Shown here: piece by piece, positions 1 through 5,703 of the stretch | How positions within the stretch are numbered: the stretch's first letter is position 1 | Layout: the number at the start of each line of letters is the position of its first letter | Source: Candidatus Wolframiiraptor sp. | GTDB lineage: Archaea; Thermoproteota; Nitrososphaeria_A; Caldarchaeales; Wolframiiraptoraceae | Assembly: GCA_003660635.1 (NCBI GenBank) | Contig: QMUP01000028.1 | Coordinates: 1 to 8,277 of the forward strand | DNA length: 8,277 bases | Direction: 5' to 3' | Program-made: the position numbers and the translations under genes | The notes under the pieces: generated by a model | What the model saw: the letters and a program-made list of their open reading frames with translations, nothing else | What the model was told of the DNA's origin: nothing | The model's database searches: none

Positions 1-1
1 G

Positions 2-1174
2 AAACTCCAGCCCATGGAACTCGTTGACAAATACATGTTCTCATTCTTCCAAGACATGGACGCCCTTGGGATAAGGAGACCGAATATCCAGCCGAGGGCC
101 TCGATGCATATCTTGGATATGATCGAGATGATAAAGGGATTGATTGAAAAGGGGCATGCCTACGTAGTCGATGGAAACGTATACTTCGATGTCTCCACCT
201 TTCCTGATTACGGCAAACTATCTGGAATAAAATATGAGGATCTGATAAAGCATAGAATCGAACCCGATCCGCGAAAAAGAAATCCAGCGGATTTCGCGCT
301 CTGGAAGAAAGCTGAAAGAGGATATCTTCTCAAATGGAATAGCCCGTGGGGTGAGGGGTTTCCGGGATGGCATATCGAGTGCTGTGTGATGGTGATGAAA
401 TATCTCGGTGAGCAAATAGATATACATGGAGGTGGACAGGAATTAATCTTACCTCATCACGAAAACGAGATAGCGCAAGCCGAGGCATACACCGGGAAAA
501 AACCCTTTGTAAAATATTGGCTTCACACGGGATTTCTCACGATAAATGGCGAGAAGATGAGTAAGAGTCTCGGAAACTTCATATCAATTAAGGATGCGTT
601 GAAGAAATACGAAGCCGACGTGATAAGGATGTTCATACTCTCAGCACATTATCGAAGCCAGATAGACTACAACGAAGAATCATTAAGACAAGCGGAAATA
701 AACCTCACGAGAATTAGAGAGACCTTAGATAAACTCCACGAATTAACTGAGGAGGCGAAACCGGGTGGAAAATCACCGCCAGAGGTGGAAAATGCGAGGA
801 AAAGCTTCATAGAAGCTATGGAAGACGATTTTAATACCCCCAGGGCATTAGCCGAAATTCGCAGACTTGTGAGAGCAGCTAACTCATACTTGACAACCCA
901 ATCCAGACCTGAAGTTGAAACCCTGAAAGCATATTATGATGAAATATTGGAGCTCTCGAGGGCCCTGGGTCTACTTCAAGACTATACGCCTAAGAAGTCA
1001 GGGTACCCAGCTGATGTCTCGAAGATTCTTGATATATTGCTCAGCGTCAGAGAAGAGCTACGTAAAAGAAGGCTCTACGACATAAGCGATGATATTAGGA
1101 ACAAGCTCGAGAAAATTGGAATAATCGTGGAAGATACCGCGACTGGGCCGAGGATACGCTTTCTAAGGGAATAA
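2..1174 (+). CDS. cysS: Cysteinyl-tRNA synthetase, 3' part (5' end outside window)
   Basis: This class I aminoacyl-tRNA synthetase charges tRNA-Cys with cysteine in the cytoplasm. The reading frame is open to the left edge, so the ATG at 14 is an internal methionine and the N-terminal part, with the HIGH motif and first zinc cysteine, lies outside. Numbering from that Met, the visible landmarks are the GWHIECC segment (C123), the PHHENEIAQ segment (H148, E152) and the KMSKS loop at 181-185. By spacing, C123, H148 and E152 match three of the four zinc ligands known from E. coli CysRS (C209, H234, E238). After the KMSKS loop comes the helical anticodon-binding region, ending at a TAA stop with no added domain. 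The next gene begins 36 nt downstream on the same strand but appears to have its own promoter. Identity is secure; only completeness is unknown. Confidence 0.97.
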   Translation, partial: KLQPMELVDKYMFSFFQDMDALGIRRPNIQPRASMHILDMIEMIKGLIEKGHAYVVDGNVYFDVSTFPDYGKLSGIKYEDLIKHRIEPDPRKRNPADFALWKKAERGYLLKWNSPWGEGFPGWHIECCVMVMKYLGEQIDIHGGGQELILPHHENEIAQAEAYTGKKPFVKYWLHTGFLTINGEKMSKSLGNFISIKDALKKYEADVIRMFILSAHYRSQIDYNEESLRQAEINLTRIRETLDKLHELTEEAKPGGKSPPEVENARKSFIEAMEDDFNTPRALAEIRRLVRAANSYLTTQSRPEVETLKAYYDEILELSRALGLLQDYTPKKSGYPADVSKILDILLSVREELRKRRLYDISDDIRNKLEKIGIIVEDTATGPRIRFLRE

Positions 1175-1180
1175 AAATGA

Positions 1181-1188
1181 TTTTAAAT
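1181..1188 (+). promoter_or_regulatory. Putative TATA box of the nucleotidyltransferase gene
   Basis: TTTTAAAT, preceded by an A-rich stretch that could act as BRE, is centred about 26 nt before the ATG at 1211. That is the usual archaeal TATA-to-start-site distance, so the transcript may begin at or next to the start codon. No Shine-Dalgarno match is visible before 1211. Confidence 0.5.
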
Positions 1189-1210
1189 TCCATTGACGAT
1201 TTTCGTCTTG

Positions 1211-1915
1211 ATGAAGGCGGTAATATTAGCCGGAGGCTACGGTAAAAGACTTAGACCACTTACCGATACTATGCCAAAACCCCTTCTGCCAGTTGGAGGA
1301 AAGGGAATCGTCGAGTGGCAGATAAAATGGTTAAAACATTACGGGGTAGATGAAGTCGTGATCTGCGCTGGATATCTGAAGGAGAAAGTTATCGAGAAGA
1401 TCGGTGATGGGGCGAGCTACGGTGTGAAGATCAGTTATGCCTTAGAAGAAGAACCCTTGGGAACCGCCGGGGCGTTGAAAAACGCCGAGCACCTACTCAG
1501 AACGGAGGAGAGATTCATAGCGTTAAATGGTGACGTGTTAACCGATTTAAATCCCATGGAGTTGCTCGCTGATCTTGAGGACGAAATCATCGGAGTAATG
1601 GCCCTAGTCGGCCTGCCATCCCCCTTCGGAATAGTTAACTTTGATCCGGAAACTAGGGTGATAAAATCCTTCACGGAGAAACCCCGGATAACCGAATATT
1701 GGATAAATGCGGGTGTCTATGCCTTTAAACCGGAGATCTTCAACTATCTCCCAAAGCGGGGAGATATAGAAAGGACGACTTTTCCAAAGCTCGCCGAGGA
1801 AGGGAAGTTGAAGGCGCATCTATTTGAGACATGTGTGTGGATGAGCGTGGATAGCCATAAGGACTTAGAAGAGGCCTCAAAGGTGATCCCAAACCTGGAG
1901 ATATTCAGGGAGTAG
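1211..1915 (+). CDS. Sugar-1-phosphate nucleotidyltransferase (NDP-sugar pyrophosphorylase)
   Basis: The protein has 234 residues and a single GT-A-like nucleotidyltransferase domain. It joins a sugar 1-phosphate to an NTP, giving an NDP-sugar and pyrophosphate. Visible motifs are the signature loop LAGGYGKRLRPLT...PKP at residues 6-24, the GTAGAL segment at 84-89, NGD at 106-108 (D108 a likely metal ligand), EKP at 156-158, NAGVY at 166-170 and a C-terminal VD at 213-214. There is no left-handed beta-helix extension of the kind found in long GlmU-like or archaeal bifunctional enzymes. Sugar and base cannot be read from the sequence; mannose-1-phosphate guanylyltransferase and glucose-1-phosphate thymidylyl/uridylyltransferase are both possible. 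I chose the ATG at 1211 because family members begin MKAVILAGG there and the TATA-like box fits it. An in-frame TTG at 1193 would add six residues. Confidence 0.9.
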   Translation: MKAVILAGGYGKRLRPLTDTMPKPLLPVGGKGIVEWQIKWLKHYGVDEVVICAGYLKEKVIEKIGDGASYGVKISYALEEEPLGTAGALKNAEHLLRTEERFIALNGDVLTDLNPMELLADLEDEIIGVMALVGLPSPFGIVNFDPETRVIKSFTEKPRITEYWINAGVYAFKPEIFNYLPKRGDIERTTFPKLAEEGKLKAHLFETCVWMSVDSHKDLEEASKVIPNLEIFRE

Positions 1916-1931
1916 ACTTGGAACAGGGATA

Positions 1932-1943
1932 GAGATATATCTC
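1932..1943 (+). promoter_or_regulatory. Palindromic TATA-like element before the 106-residue gene
   Basis: GAGATATATCTC is a perfect 12-bp palindrome whose core ATATAT is centred about 28 nt before the ATG at 1966. It could serve as TATA box, as an operator covering it, or as both. Confidence 0.45.
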
Positions 1944-1965
1944 AGTTTTATCGTTATGCGGTAGG

Positions 1966-2286
1966 ATGGATAAATACGACATCGCGCCGCTCAAAATCCA
2001 GGTATCGAGCTTTGAGGAGCTAATCCTCATAACCTCTTCGATGCGTTCTCCGATGATTAACATCGATGAAGAGAAAAAATTGGCATTCAGCTTCATGACC
2101 ATGATCGCCTCGTTAGCACCCGTAATCTACTTCTGCAAACTGGATGAAATTCCTAAGGCTAAATTCGTTCACATGAATAGGATAACTGGGAAAATTAGAT
2201 TTAGCGACGAAATATCCACCGAGCCTAATGAAGTCAGCATTTTACTCGTGAAGATTAAAGCCAGCAATCTTTTCTCCGAGAGGTGA
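1966..2286 (+). CDS. Hypothetical protein, 106 residues, not recognised
   Basis: I do not recognise this protein. It appears to be a small soluble or peripheral alpha/beta protein. An N-terminal charged and hydrophobic stretch (PLKIQVSSFEELILI, residues 8-22) is followed by a hydrophobic segment at about 40-57 and a basic stretch with NRITGKIRF at 71-79. The C-terminal part, ILLVKIKAS, looks like a beta-strand. There is a single cysteine (C57), no metal-binding cluster and no signal peptide. Reality as a gene is supported by codon use like its neighbours, a TATA-like box at the right distance, an ATG start and a snug fit: 50 nt after the previous stop and 9 nt before the convergent acetyltransferase stop. 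The antisense frame over the same region is shorter and unlike any protein I know. Function is unknown. Confidence 0.75.
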   Translation: MDKYDIAPLKIQVSSFEELILITSSMRSPMINIDEEKKLAFSFMTMIASLAPVIYFCKLDEIPKAKFVHMNRITGKIRFSDEISTEPNEVSILLVKIKASNLFSER

Positions 2287-2295
2287 GAGATCGCT

Positions 2296-2790
2296 CTAAA
2301 GTTTCTTCGCCATGACGTAAGCGTCCTCACCATCAATATAATATCTCCTCGATATCTTAACCGCCGTGAAACCGCATTTCTTATAAAGGGAAATCGCGGC
2401 TGAATTCGACACCCTTACTTCCAGATATGCTTCTTCACACCCGTAATCTTCTTTTAAGGTTTTGAGCGCGTTCTCGAGGAGCGATTTCGCGAGCCCCCTC
2501 CTCCTATATTCTGGGAGAACTGCGATCGAGATTATGTGGCCAACTTTCTTAAAGCTCAGTCTCTCGAATTTTGAAAGTGTCCGCTCCACTCTGCACATGA
2601 TGTATCCCGCAATTTCCCCGTCAACTTCAGCTATTAGGAAGGATTTGGGATAGTTCCTGAGAATGGATTCGAAGAAGAAGTAAGTATAGTTCTCGGGGAG
2701 ACATCTTCTATTTATCATCATGACTTTGGGTATGTCGTCTAACGATGCCTCTCGTATTCGAAAGGTCTGTGCGTCCGCGCGGCTTACCAT
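2296..2790 (-). CDS. NatA/Ard1-type N-terminal protein acetyltransferase (GNAT, RimI-like)
   Basis: The 164-residue single-domain GNAT enzyme is expected to move an acetyl group from acetyl-CoA to the N-terminal amine of proteins or ribosomal proteins. It closely resembles, from memory, the Sulfolobus Ard1/NatA protein. Shared segments are NRRCLPENY (27-35), GHIISIAVLPEYRRRGLA (84-101), LEVRVSN (124-130), ALYEK-like SLYKKCGF (134-141) and YYIDGEDAYVM (150-160). R96-x-x-G99-x-A101 is the acetyl-CoA pyrophosphate-binding motif. E33 aligns with Glu35 of the Sulfolobus enzyme, a residue I recall as shaping its substrate choice. The ATG at 2790 is preferred because GTGATC, complementary to the 16S 3' end, lies 4 nt upstream; a GTG at 2793 is the alternative. 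It lies 41 nt downstream of the PK-C-like gene on the same strand, so co-transcription is possible, but an AT-rich box also precedes it. Confidence 0.92.
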   Translation of the reverse strand: MVSRADAQTFRIREASLDDIPKVMMINRRCLPENYTYFFFESILRNYPKSFLIAEVDGEIAGYIMCRVERTLSKFERLSFKKVGHIISIAVLPEYRRRGLAKSLLENALKTLKEDYGCEEAYLEVRVSNSAAISLYKKCGFTAVKISRRYYIDGEDAYVMAKKL

Positions 2791-2794
2791 CACA

Positions 2795-2800
2795 GATCAC
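2795..2800 (-). promoter_or_regulatory. Shine-Dalgarno-like site of the acetyltransferase gene
   Basis: On the minus strand GTGATC can pair with GAUCAC of the archaeal 16S rRNA 3' end. It sits 4 nt before the ATG at 2790 and favours that start. Confidence 0.5.
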
Positions 2801-2802
2801 TC

Positions 2803-2820
2803 AATATAAATCATTAATAA
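2803..2820 (-). promoter_or_regulatory. Putative AT-rich promoter of the acetyltransferase gene
   Basis: The minus strand reads TTATTAATGATTTATATT here. The distal TTATTAAT is centred about 26 nt before the ATG at 2790. The nearer TTTATATT would place the start site inside the coding region. Either could be the box, or the segment may simply be AT-rich intergenic DNA within an operon. Confidence 0.35.
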
Positions 2821-2831
2821 AATCTTTGAGA

Positions 2832-3380
2832 TCACTCCCACCACTTCTTCTTCACGGGCATGGCGATTATTTCCCTGATCTCTAATCTAGTTTTAGGATC
2901 GCTTCCCAGAAGGTCCCTAGTCGTAGTTGCTTTCGCGACTATCGCGGTATCGGCTCCTCTCCCAGTTCCACCAACCCCTATTACATCTTCCCGCGGCTTT
3001 ATGACCTCCTTGTCAGCAGCGATCAAGATCACCTCGACCGCGACCTTGAAGCCTTGGCCGAGCGTATAGAAGGCGTTCCTTATCTTTTCCATTCCCCGTT
3101 TATGGAGCGGTAGATTCGTTTCGTCGATTGCTATTCCCCCAAGCCTTTCGACCTCCTCTTTTAACTTCGATCTCATCCTCTCATGTGAAATGACCACGAT
3201 ATCCGCCTTATCCTTCAACGCTTCAGCGAACCTCACCCCGGTCCTTCCAGAAGTACTCGCCACAACAACCCACCTAATCCGCCCCTCCTCAAGCCTTCTG
3301 GCCACGGCCTCTATTACCGCCTCCGTATTTTCCGGCCCGGGCTTGCGAAAATACCTGCAGGGCCTATCTGTGAACTCCAT
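2832..3380 (-). CDS. Stand-alone pyruvate kinase C-terminal-domain-like protein (COG1751-type)
   Basis: The 182-residue protein matches the archaeal and bacterial family related to the C-terminal alpha/beta domain of pyruvate kinase but lacking any catalytic barrel. Landmarks are YFRKPGPENTEAV (10-22), VVASTSGRTGVRFAE (39-53), VVISHE (62-67), LGQGFKVAVE (107-116) and GVGGTGRGADTA (135-146). These Gly/Thr-rich loops probably form an anion or nucleotide pocket. From memory, structural-genomics models of relatives (Methanothermobacter MTH1675 and Archaeoglobus AF0103) show this fold, and I recall FMN in one of them, but no reaction is established. A middle segment (about 68-100) looks shorter than usual. 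Length is near the family norm. The ATG at 3380 follows an AT-rich box at leaderless distance, with no Shine-Dalgarno match. It is probably cytoplasmic and is not pyruvate kinase itself. Confidence 0.87.
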   Translation of the reverse strand: MEFTDRPCRYFRKPGPENTEAVIEAVARRLEEGRIRWVVVASTSGRTGVRFAEALKDKADIVVISHERMRSKLKEEVERLGGIAIDETNLPLHKRGMEKIRNAFYTLGQGFKVAVEVILIAADKEVIKPREDVIGVGGTGRGADTAIVAKATTTRDLLGSDPKTRLEIREIIAMPVKKKWWE

Positions 3381-3402
3381 AGTTTAGAGGGGGTTTTCTC
3401 CG

Positions 3403-3415
3403 CATATTATTTTTG
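3403..3415 (-). promoter_or_regulatory. Putative TATA box of the PK-C-like gene, inside an inverted repeat
   Basis: The minus strand reads AAAAATAATATG here, centred about 28 nt before the ATG at 3380. It is flanked by CCGCA (3400-3404) and TGCGG (3414-3418 region), a 5-bp inverted repeat around an AT spacer. A regulator could bind over the box, though so short a dyad may be chance. Confidence 0.4.
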
Positions 3416-3436
3416 CGGTTTTGAGGGATCTTGGAA

Positions 3437-3446
3437 AAAGTTAAAT
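3437..3446 (+). promoter_or_regulatory. Putative TATA box of the site-2 protease gene
   Basis: AAAGTTAAAT, preceded by purine-rich GGAAAAA that could act as BRE, is centred 28-30 nt before the TTG start at 3472. No Shine-Dalgarno match is seen, which again suggests a leaderless or nearly leaderless mRNA. Confidence 0.45.
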
Positions 3447-3471
3447 CAGGCTATTAGATCTCAGAAGTGGA

Positions 3472-4524
3472 TTGGAGACTTACTACGACAGATTAGATGA
3501 GATAAAGCTGGTGGTGGAGAGATATTTTACGGTTGAGGACGTATTCTATGAAGCTGGACTTCTCACGTTCATCATTTCAGAACGTGAAATAAAGGAAAAT
3601 TTCAGGAAACTTTACAGAGATCTGAGGAGGTTGGGATTCCTTCCGACCGCGAGGTGGCGTGATGAAAAGGTGGCTATTAGGATCTTTAAGTATCAGGAGC
3701 CTATTGCCCCATTTTTAAAGTTCAGAAGACTCCCACTCTACCTATTCATCGCGACCTTGGGAATAGTTGCAGTAGATGGTTTTCTAAGATCTTGGGGCAT
3801 GGGTTTGGCTAATAGGATCTTAGAGACAATCCTTTACACGGCTTCAATCATGCTAATAATAGGATTACATGAGCTTGGTCACATAATCTCGGCCAAGAAA
3901 AGCGGGATAGAGGCTAGTCCACCATATTTCATCCCCGGAATACCCCTCTTTCTCCCAACTTTCGGGGCAGTAATCTTCCAGAAGGAACCCATAGTTAATC
4001 GGGATGATATGTTCGATATAGGATTCAGCGGCCCATTGGTCAGCTTCATCGTGAGCATAGGAGTCGCGATTCTAGCCTTTCAACGGGCTGTCTGGGTCCC
4101 TGAGGCGAAGCTTCCGAGCATGAACGTCGCCTATCTCCCCTCACCGCTGCTGCTAAGCTTATTACAGCTTGTTTTCTACAGACCTGGGATGGTCCCGGTC
4201 CTTACCAGTATAGGGTTTGCGGCTTGGCTCGGTTTCCTCATAACGGCGGCGAATCTCTTTCCTATTTGGCAATTAGATGGAGGAAGGATCTTTAGAAGCG
4301 TTCTTAGTGCGCGGCAATACAAGATCGCGAATTACATATCATTGGCGGTCTTAGCCATCAGCGGATACTTTCTCTTCGCGTTATTGCTGCTCTTACTGAT
4401 GTCCGGCGCCAGAGATATACCTCCATTAGATGAAGTATCACCTCTTTCACGGGGAAGAAAGCTCGCCTTCGTAGCCGTCTTCGCCATGATAATCCTCAGC
4501 TTTGTCCCGATCTTCGCCCTCTAA
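3472..4524 (+). CDS. Site-2 protease family intramembrane zinc metalloprotease (M50, EGY-like)
   Basis: The 350-residue membrane protein is expected to cut substrates within the bilayer. The zinc site is HELGH at residues 133-137 (H133, H137, catalytic E134). The third ligand is likely D269 in the NLFPIWQLDGGR motif (261-272). The PYFIPGIP...FGAVIFQKEP stretch (151-173) and FDIGFSGPL (181-189) resemble plant and archaeal EGY-type proteases. A soluble N-terminal domain of about 85 residues, charged and mixed alpha/beta, precedes roughly six or seven membrane segments: about 87-103, 117-132, 184-203, 224-236, 244-262, 288-309 and 331-349. There is no PDZ or CBS domain. The start is TTG at 3472; an in-frame stop at 3442 leaves no better upstream codon, and GTG codons at 3508 and 3511 would shorten it by 12-13 residues. 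The substrate is unknown. The 3' end overlaps the convergent gene by 29 nt. Confidence 0.92.
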   Translation: METYYDRLDEIKLVVERYFTVEDVFYEAGLLTFIISEREIKENFRKLYRDLRRLGFLPTARWRDEKVAIRIFKYQEPIAPFLKFRRLPLYLFIATLGIVAVDGFLRSWGMGLANRILETILYTASIMLIIGLHELGHIISAKKSGIEASPPYFIPGIPLFLPTFGAVIFQKEPIVNRDDMFDIGFSGPLVSFIVSIGVAILAFQRAVWVPEAKLPSMNVAYLPSPLLLSLLQLVFYRPGMVPVLTSIGFAAWLGFLITAANLFPIWQLDGGRIFRSVLSARQYKIANYISLAVLAISGYFLFALLLLLLMSGARDIPPLDEVSPLSRGRKLAFVAVFAMIILSFVPIFAL

Positions 4525-5614
4525 TGGGCTTGACCACCGGTCTATCGAGGATTAATAGCCTCAGGCCCTTGCCATATAGCCTAAGGCTGTAGGTTAGGAG
4601 TTCTTGGGGGACATCAAAACCTCTAATATTGAGTAAATCCTTTAAAATCGTCTTGGGAAGCGTTGATGTGAATGCTATCCGCCTATTTTCCATAACATCT
4701 TTAACGAGTTCTATCGCCTCCCTATCCAAGCCCCGTCCGCCACCCCTCAAAAGCGCTTCAAGAAATTCTCTAGAACCTAGTCCCTCTCTGCATTCCGCGA
4801 TTATCCCTATGAGCCCGCCCTCGACCACCGATTCCCGTAGAAGACCGATTAAATGAAGAATGCTTTGAAGGGTTGAATCCCTAGGATATCCGCCGCCCCC
4901 CGCGATGATAACCTCTGCATCTTCAACTGGGACAACTAGTTCTTCTTCCAAGATCTTTGAGACCTCCCTTCTAACCTTCTCGGCCTCCCCAAAGCATATT
5001 CTCCCATTTAACTGGGTTATGACGTTGAATGGTGTTTCCGATGAAGCCCTCTCATATACGTCTTTAACAGTCTCTTTGACATCATCCCCGAATTCGATAT
5101 CGAATAGTCCCCCAAGCGCCAGCGCTTCCTCGAATGACGCTTTACCCAAAATCCCGTGAACCTCCGATGTTGTGATTATGATCCTGGCAGAGGCCTCAAG
5201 AAACTCCTTCGAGACCGCAATTCCGTGGAATGACACTTTCTCAGATTCCCCTACTTCTATCGCTTTAACAGGGATACTATGTCTTTTCAGACAGTCTTTC
5301 ACATGCTCCGCGCCAGCTTTTGGTGGAAGCCTCCAGTGAGAGATCAATAAGGTTACCTTCCTCCCCTCATCAATTAGAGAATCTACGACGTGCCGCAGGA
5401 TGGATAGAGATAGATCTTCCTCAACATGGTCATATAAGATCGTGACTTGCCCGGCTCCGGCGTCCCTTCCAACTTCATGCGCAAATGACCGTAATTCTCG
5501 CCATATGTTTTCAGCTATTTCGGCTTCTTTGACACCTATTTTTCTCTGGGAAACCTCCTCGGGGACCTCCATTGAGACCTCCGTTACCCCGTATCTGAAC
5601 CAATATTCGGGCAT
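4496..5614 (-). CDS. LarA-like (DUF2088 family) protein with altered active-site residues
   Basis: The 372-residue protein has the two-domain layout of LarA, the nickel-pincer lactate racemase. It shows an N-terminal YG-x-LP-like start (8-20), ILYDHVEEDL (59-68), SEVHGILG (150-157), FNVITQLNGRICFGE (196-210), GGGGYPRDSTLQ (239-250) and EGGLIGIIAECREGLGS (265-281). Compared from memory with Lactiplantibacillus LarA, D62 and H153 remain. The Arg of DHTRP is E65, the cofactor-bearing Lys184 position is not Lys, nickel ligand His200 has no counterpart, and Tyr294-Gln295...Lys298 becomes Q250-S251...H254. No larB, larC or larE is nearby. A different cofactor, a different substrate or a non-catalytic role all remain possible. 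The ATG at 5614 is the only reasonable start, since an upstream in-frame TGA lies at 5636-5638. The last nine codons overlap the protease gene. Confidence 0.8.
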   Translation of the reverse strand: MPEYWFRYGVTEVSMEVPEEVSQRKIGVKEAEIAENIWRELRSFAHEVGRDAGAGQVTILYDHVEEDLSLSILRHVVDSLIDEGRKVTLLISHWRLPPKAGAEHVKDCLKRHSIPVKAIEVGESEKVSFHGIAVSKEFLEASARIIITTSEVHGILGKASFEEALALGGLFDIEFGDDVKETVKDVYERASSETPFNVITQLNGRICFGEAEKVRREVSKILEEELVVPVEDAEVIIAGGGGYPRDSTLQSILHLIGLLRESVVEGGLIGIIAECREGLGSREFLEALLRGGGRGLDREAIELVKDVMENRRIAFTSTLPKTILKDLLNIRGFDVPQELLTYSLRLYGKGLRLLILDRPVVKPIRGRRSGQS

Positions 5615-5637
5615 CTCAGCCTCTAGATCATGGACTC

Positions 5638-5657
5638 ATACATATTTTAGCATGTAT
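5638..5657 (-). promoter_or_regulatory. Putative promoter of the LarA-like gene with a 6-bp dyad
   Basis: The minus strand contains CTAAAATATG (5642-5651), a TATA-like box about 30 nt before the ATG at 5614. ATACAT (5638-5643) and ATGTAT (5652-5657) form an inverted repeat with an 8-nt spacer around it, a possible operator. The divergent elp3 promoter lies only some 20 nt farther on. Confidence 0.4.
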
Positions 5658-5676
5658 ACTTCCGGGGTCGTGAGAC

Positions 5677-5682
5677 TTAAAA
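5677..5682 (+). promoter_or_regulatory. Putative TATA box of elp3
   Basis: TTAAAA, centred about 25 nt before the GTG at 5704, is preceded by purine-rich GTGAGA. The distance predicts a leaderless transcript starting at that GTG and favours it over the ATG at 5713. Confidence 0.4.
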
Positions 5683-5703
5683 CTAGGAGAACTATAAGCT
5701 CTG

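Noticed and set aside
14..16. ATG at 14 as the true start of cysS
   Set aside because: The frame is open to the left edge, the residues before it fit the family, and the protein would lack the HIGH motif. It is an internal Met of a gene cut by the window.
1916..1965. A transcription terminator after the nucleotidyltransferase gene
   Set aside because: There is no clear T-run, and the only dyad coincides with the next gene's promoter box, so a terminator cannot be supported.
1905..2102. Minus-strand frame of 65 codons opposite the 106-residue gene
   Set aside because: It is shorter than the plus-strand gene, overlaps it and the end of the nucleotidyltransferase gene, has no recognisable sequence and lacks promoter support.
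2832..3380. A fragment or remnant of pyruvate kinase
   Set aside because: It has its own start, promoter-like box and conserved stand-alone family landmarks at normal length, with no trace of the catalytic barrel in the flanks.
4496..5614. Calling the LarA-like gene a lactate racemase (larA)
   Set aside because: The cofactor lysine, a nickel-ligand histidine and several substrate residues known in LarA are not found at the aligned positions, so the specific name is unsupported.
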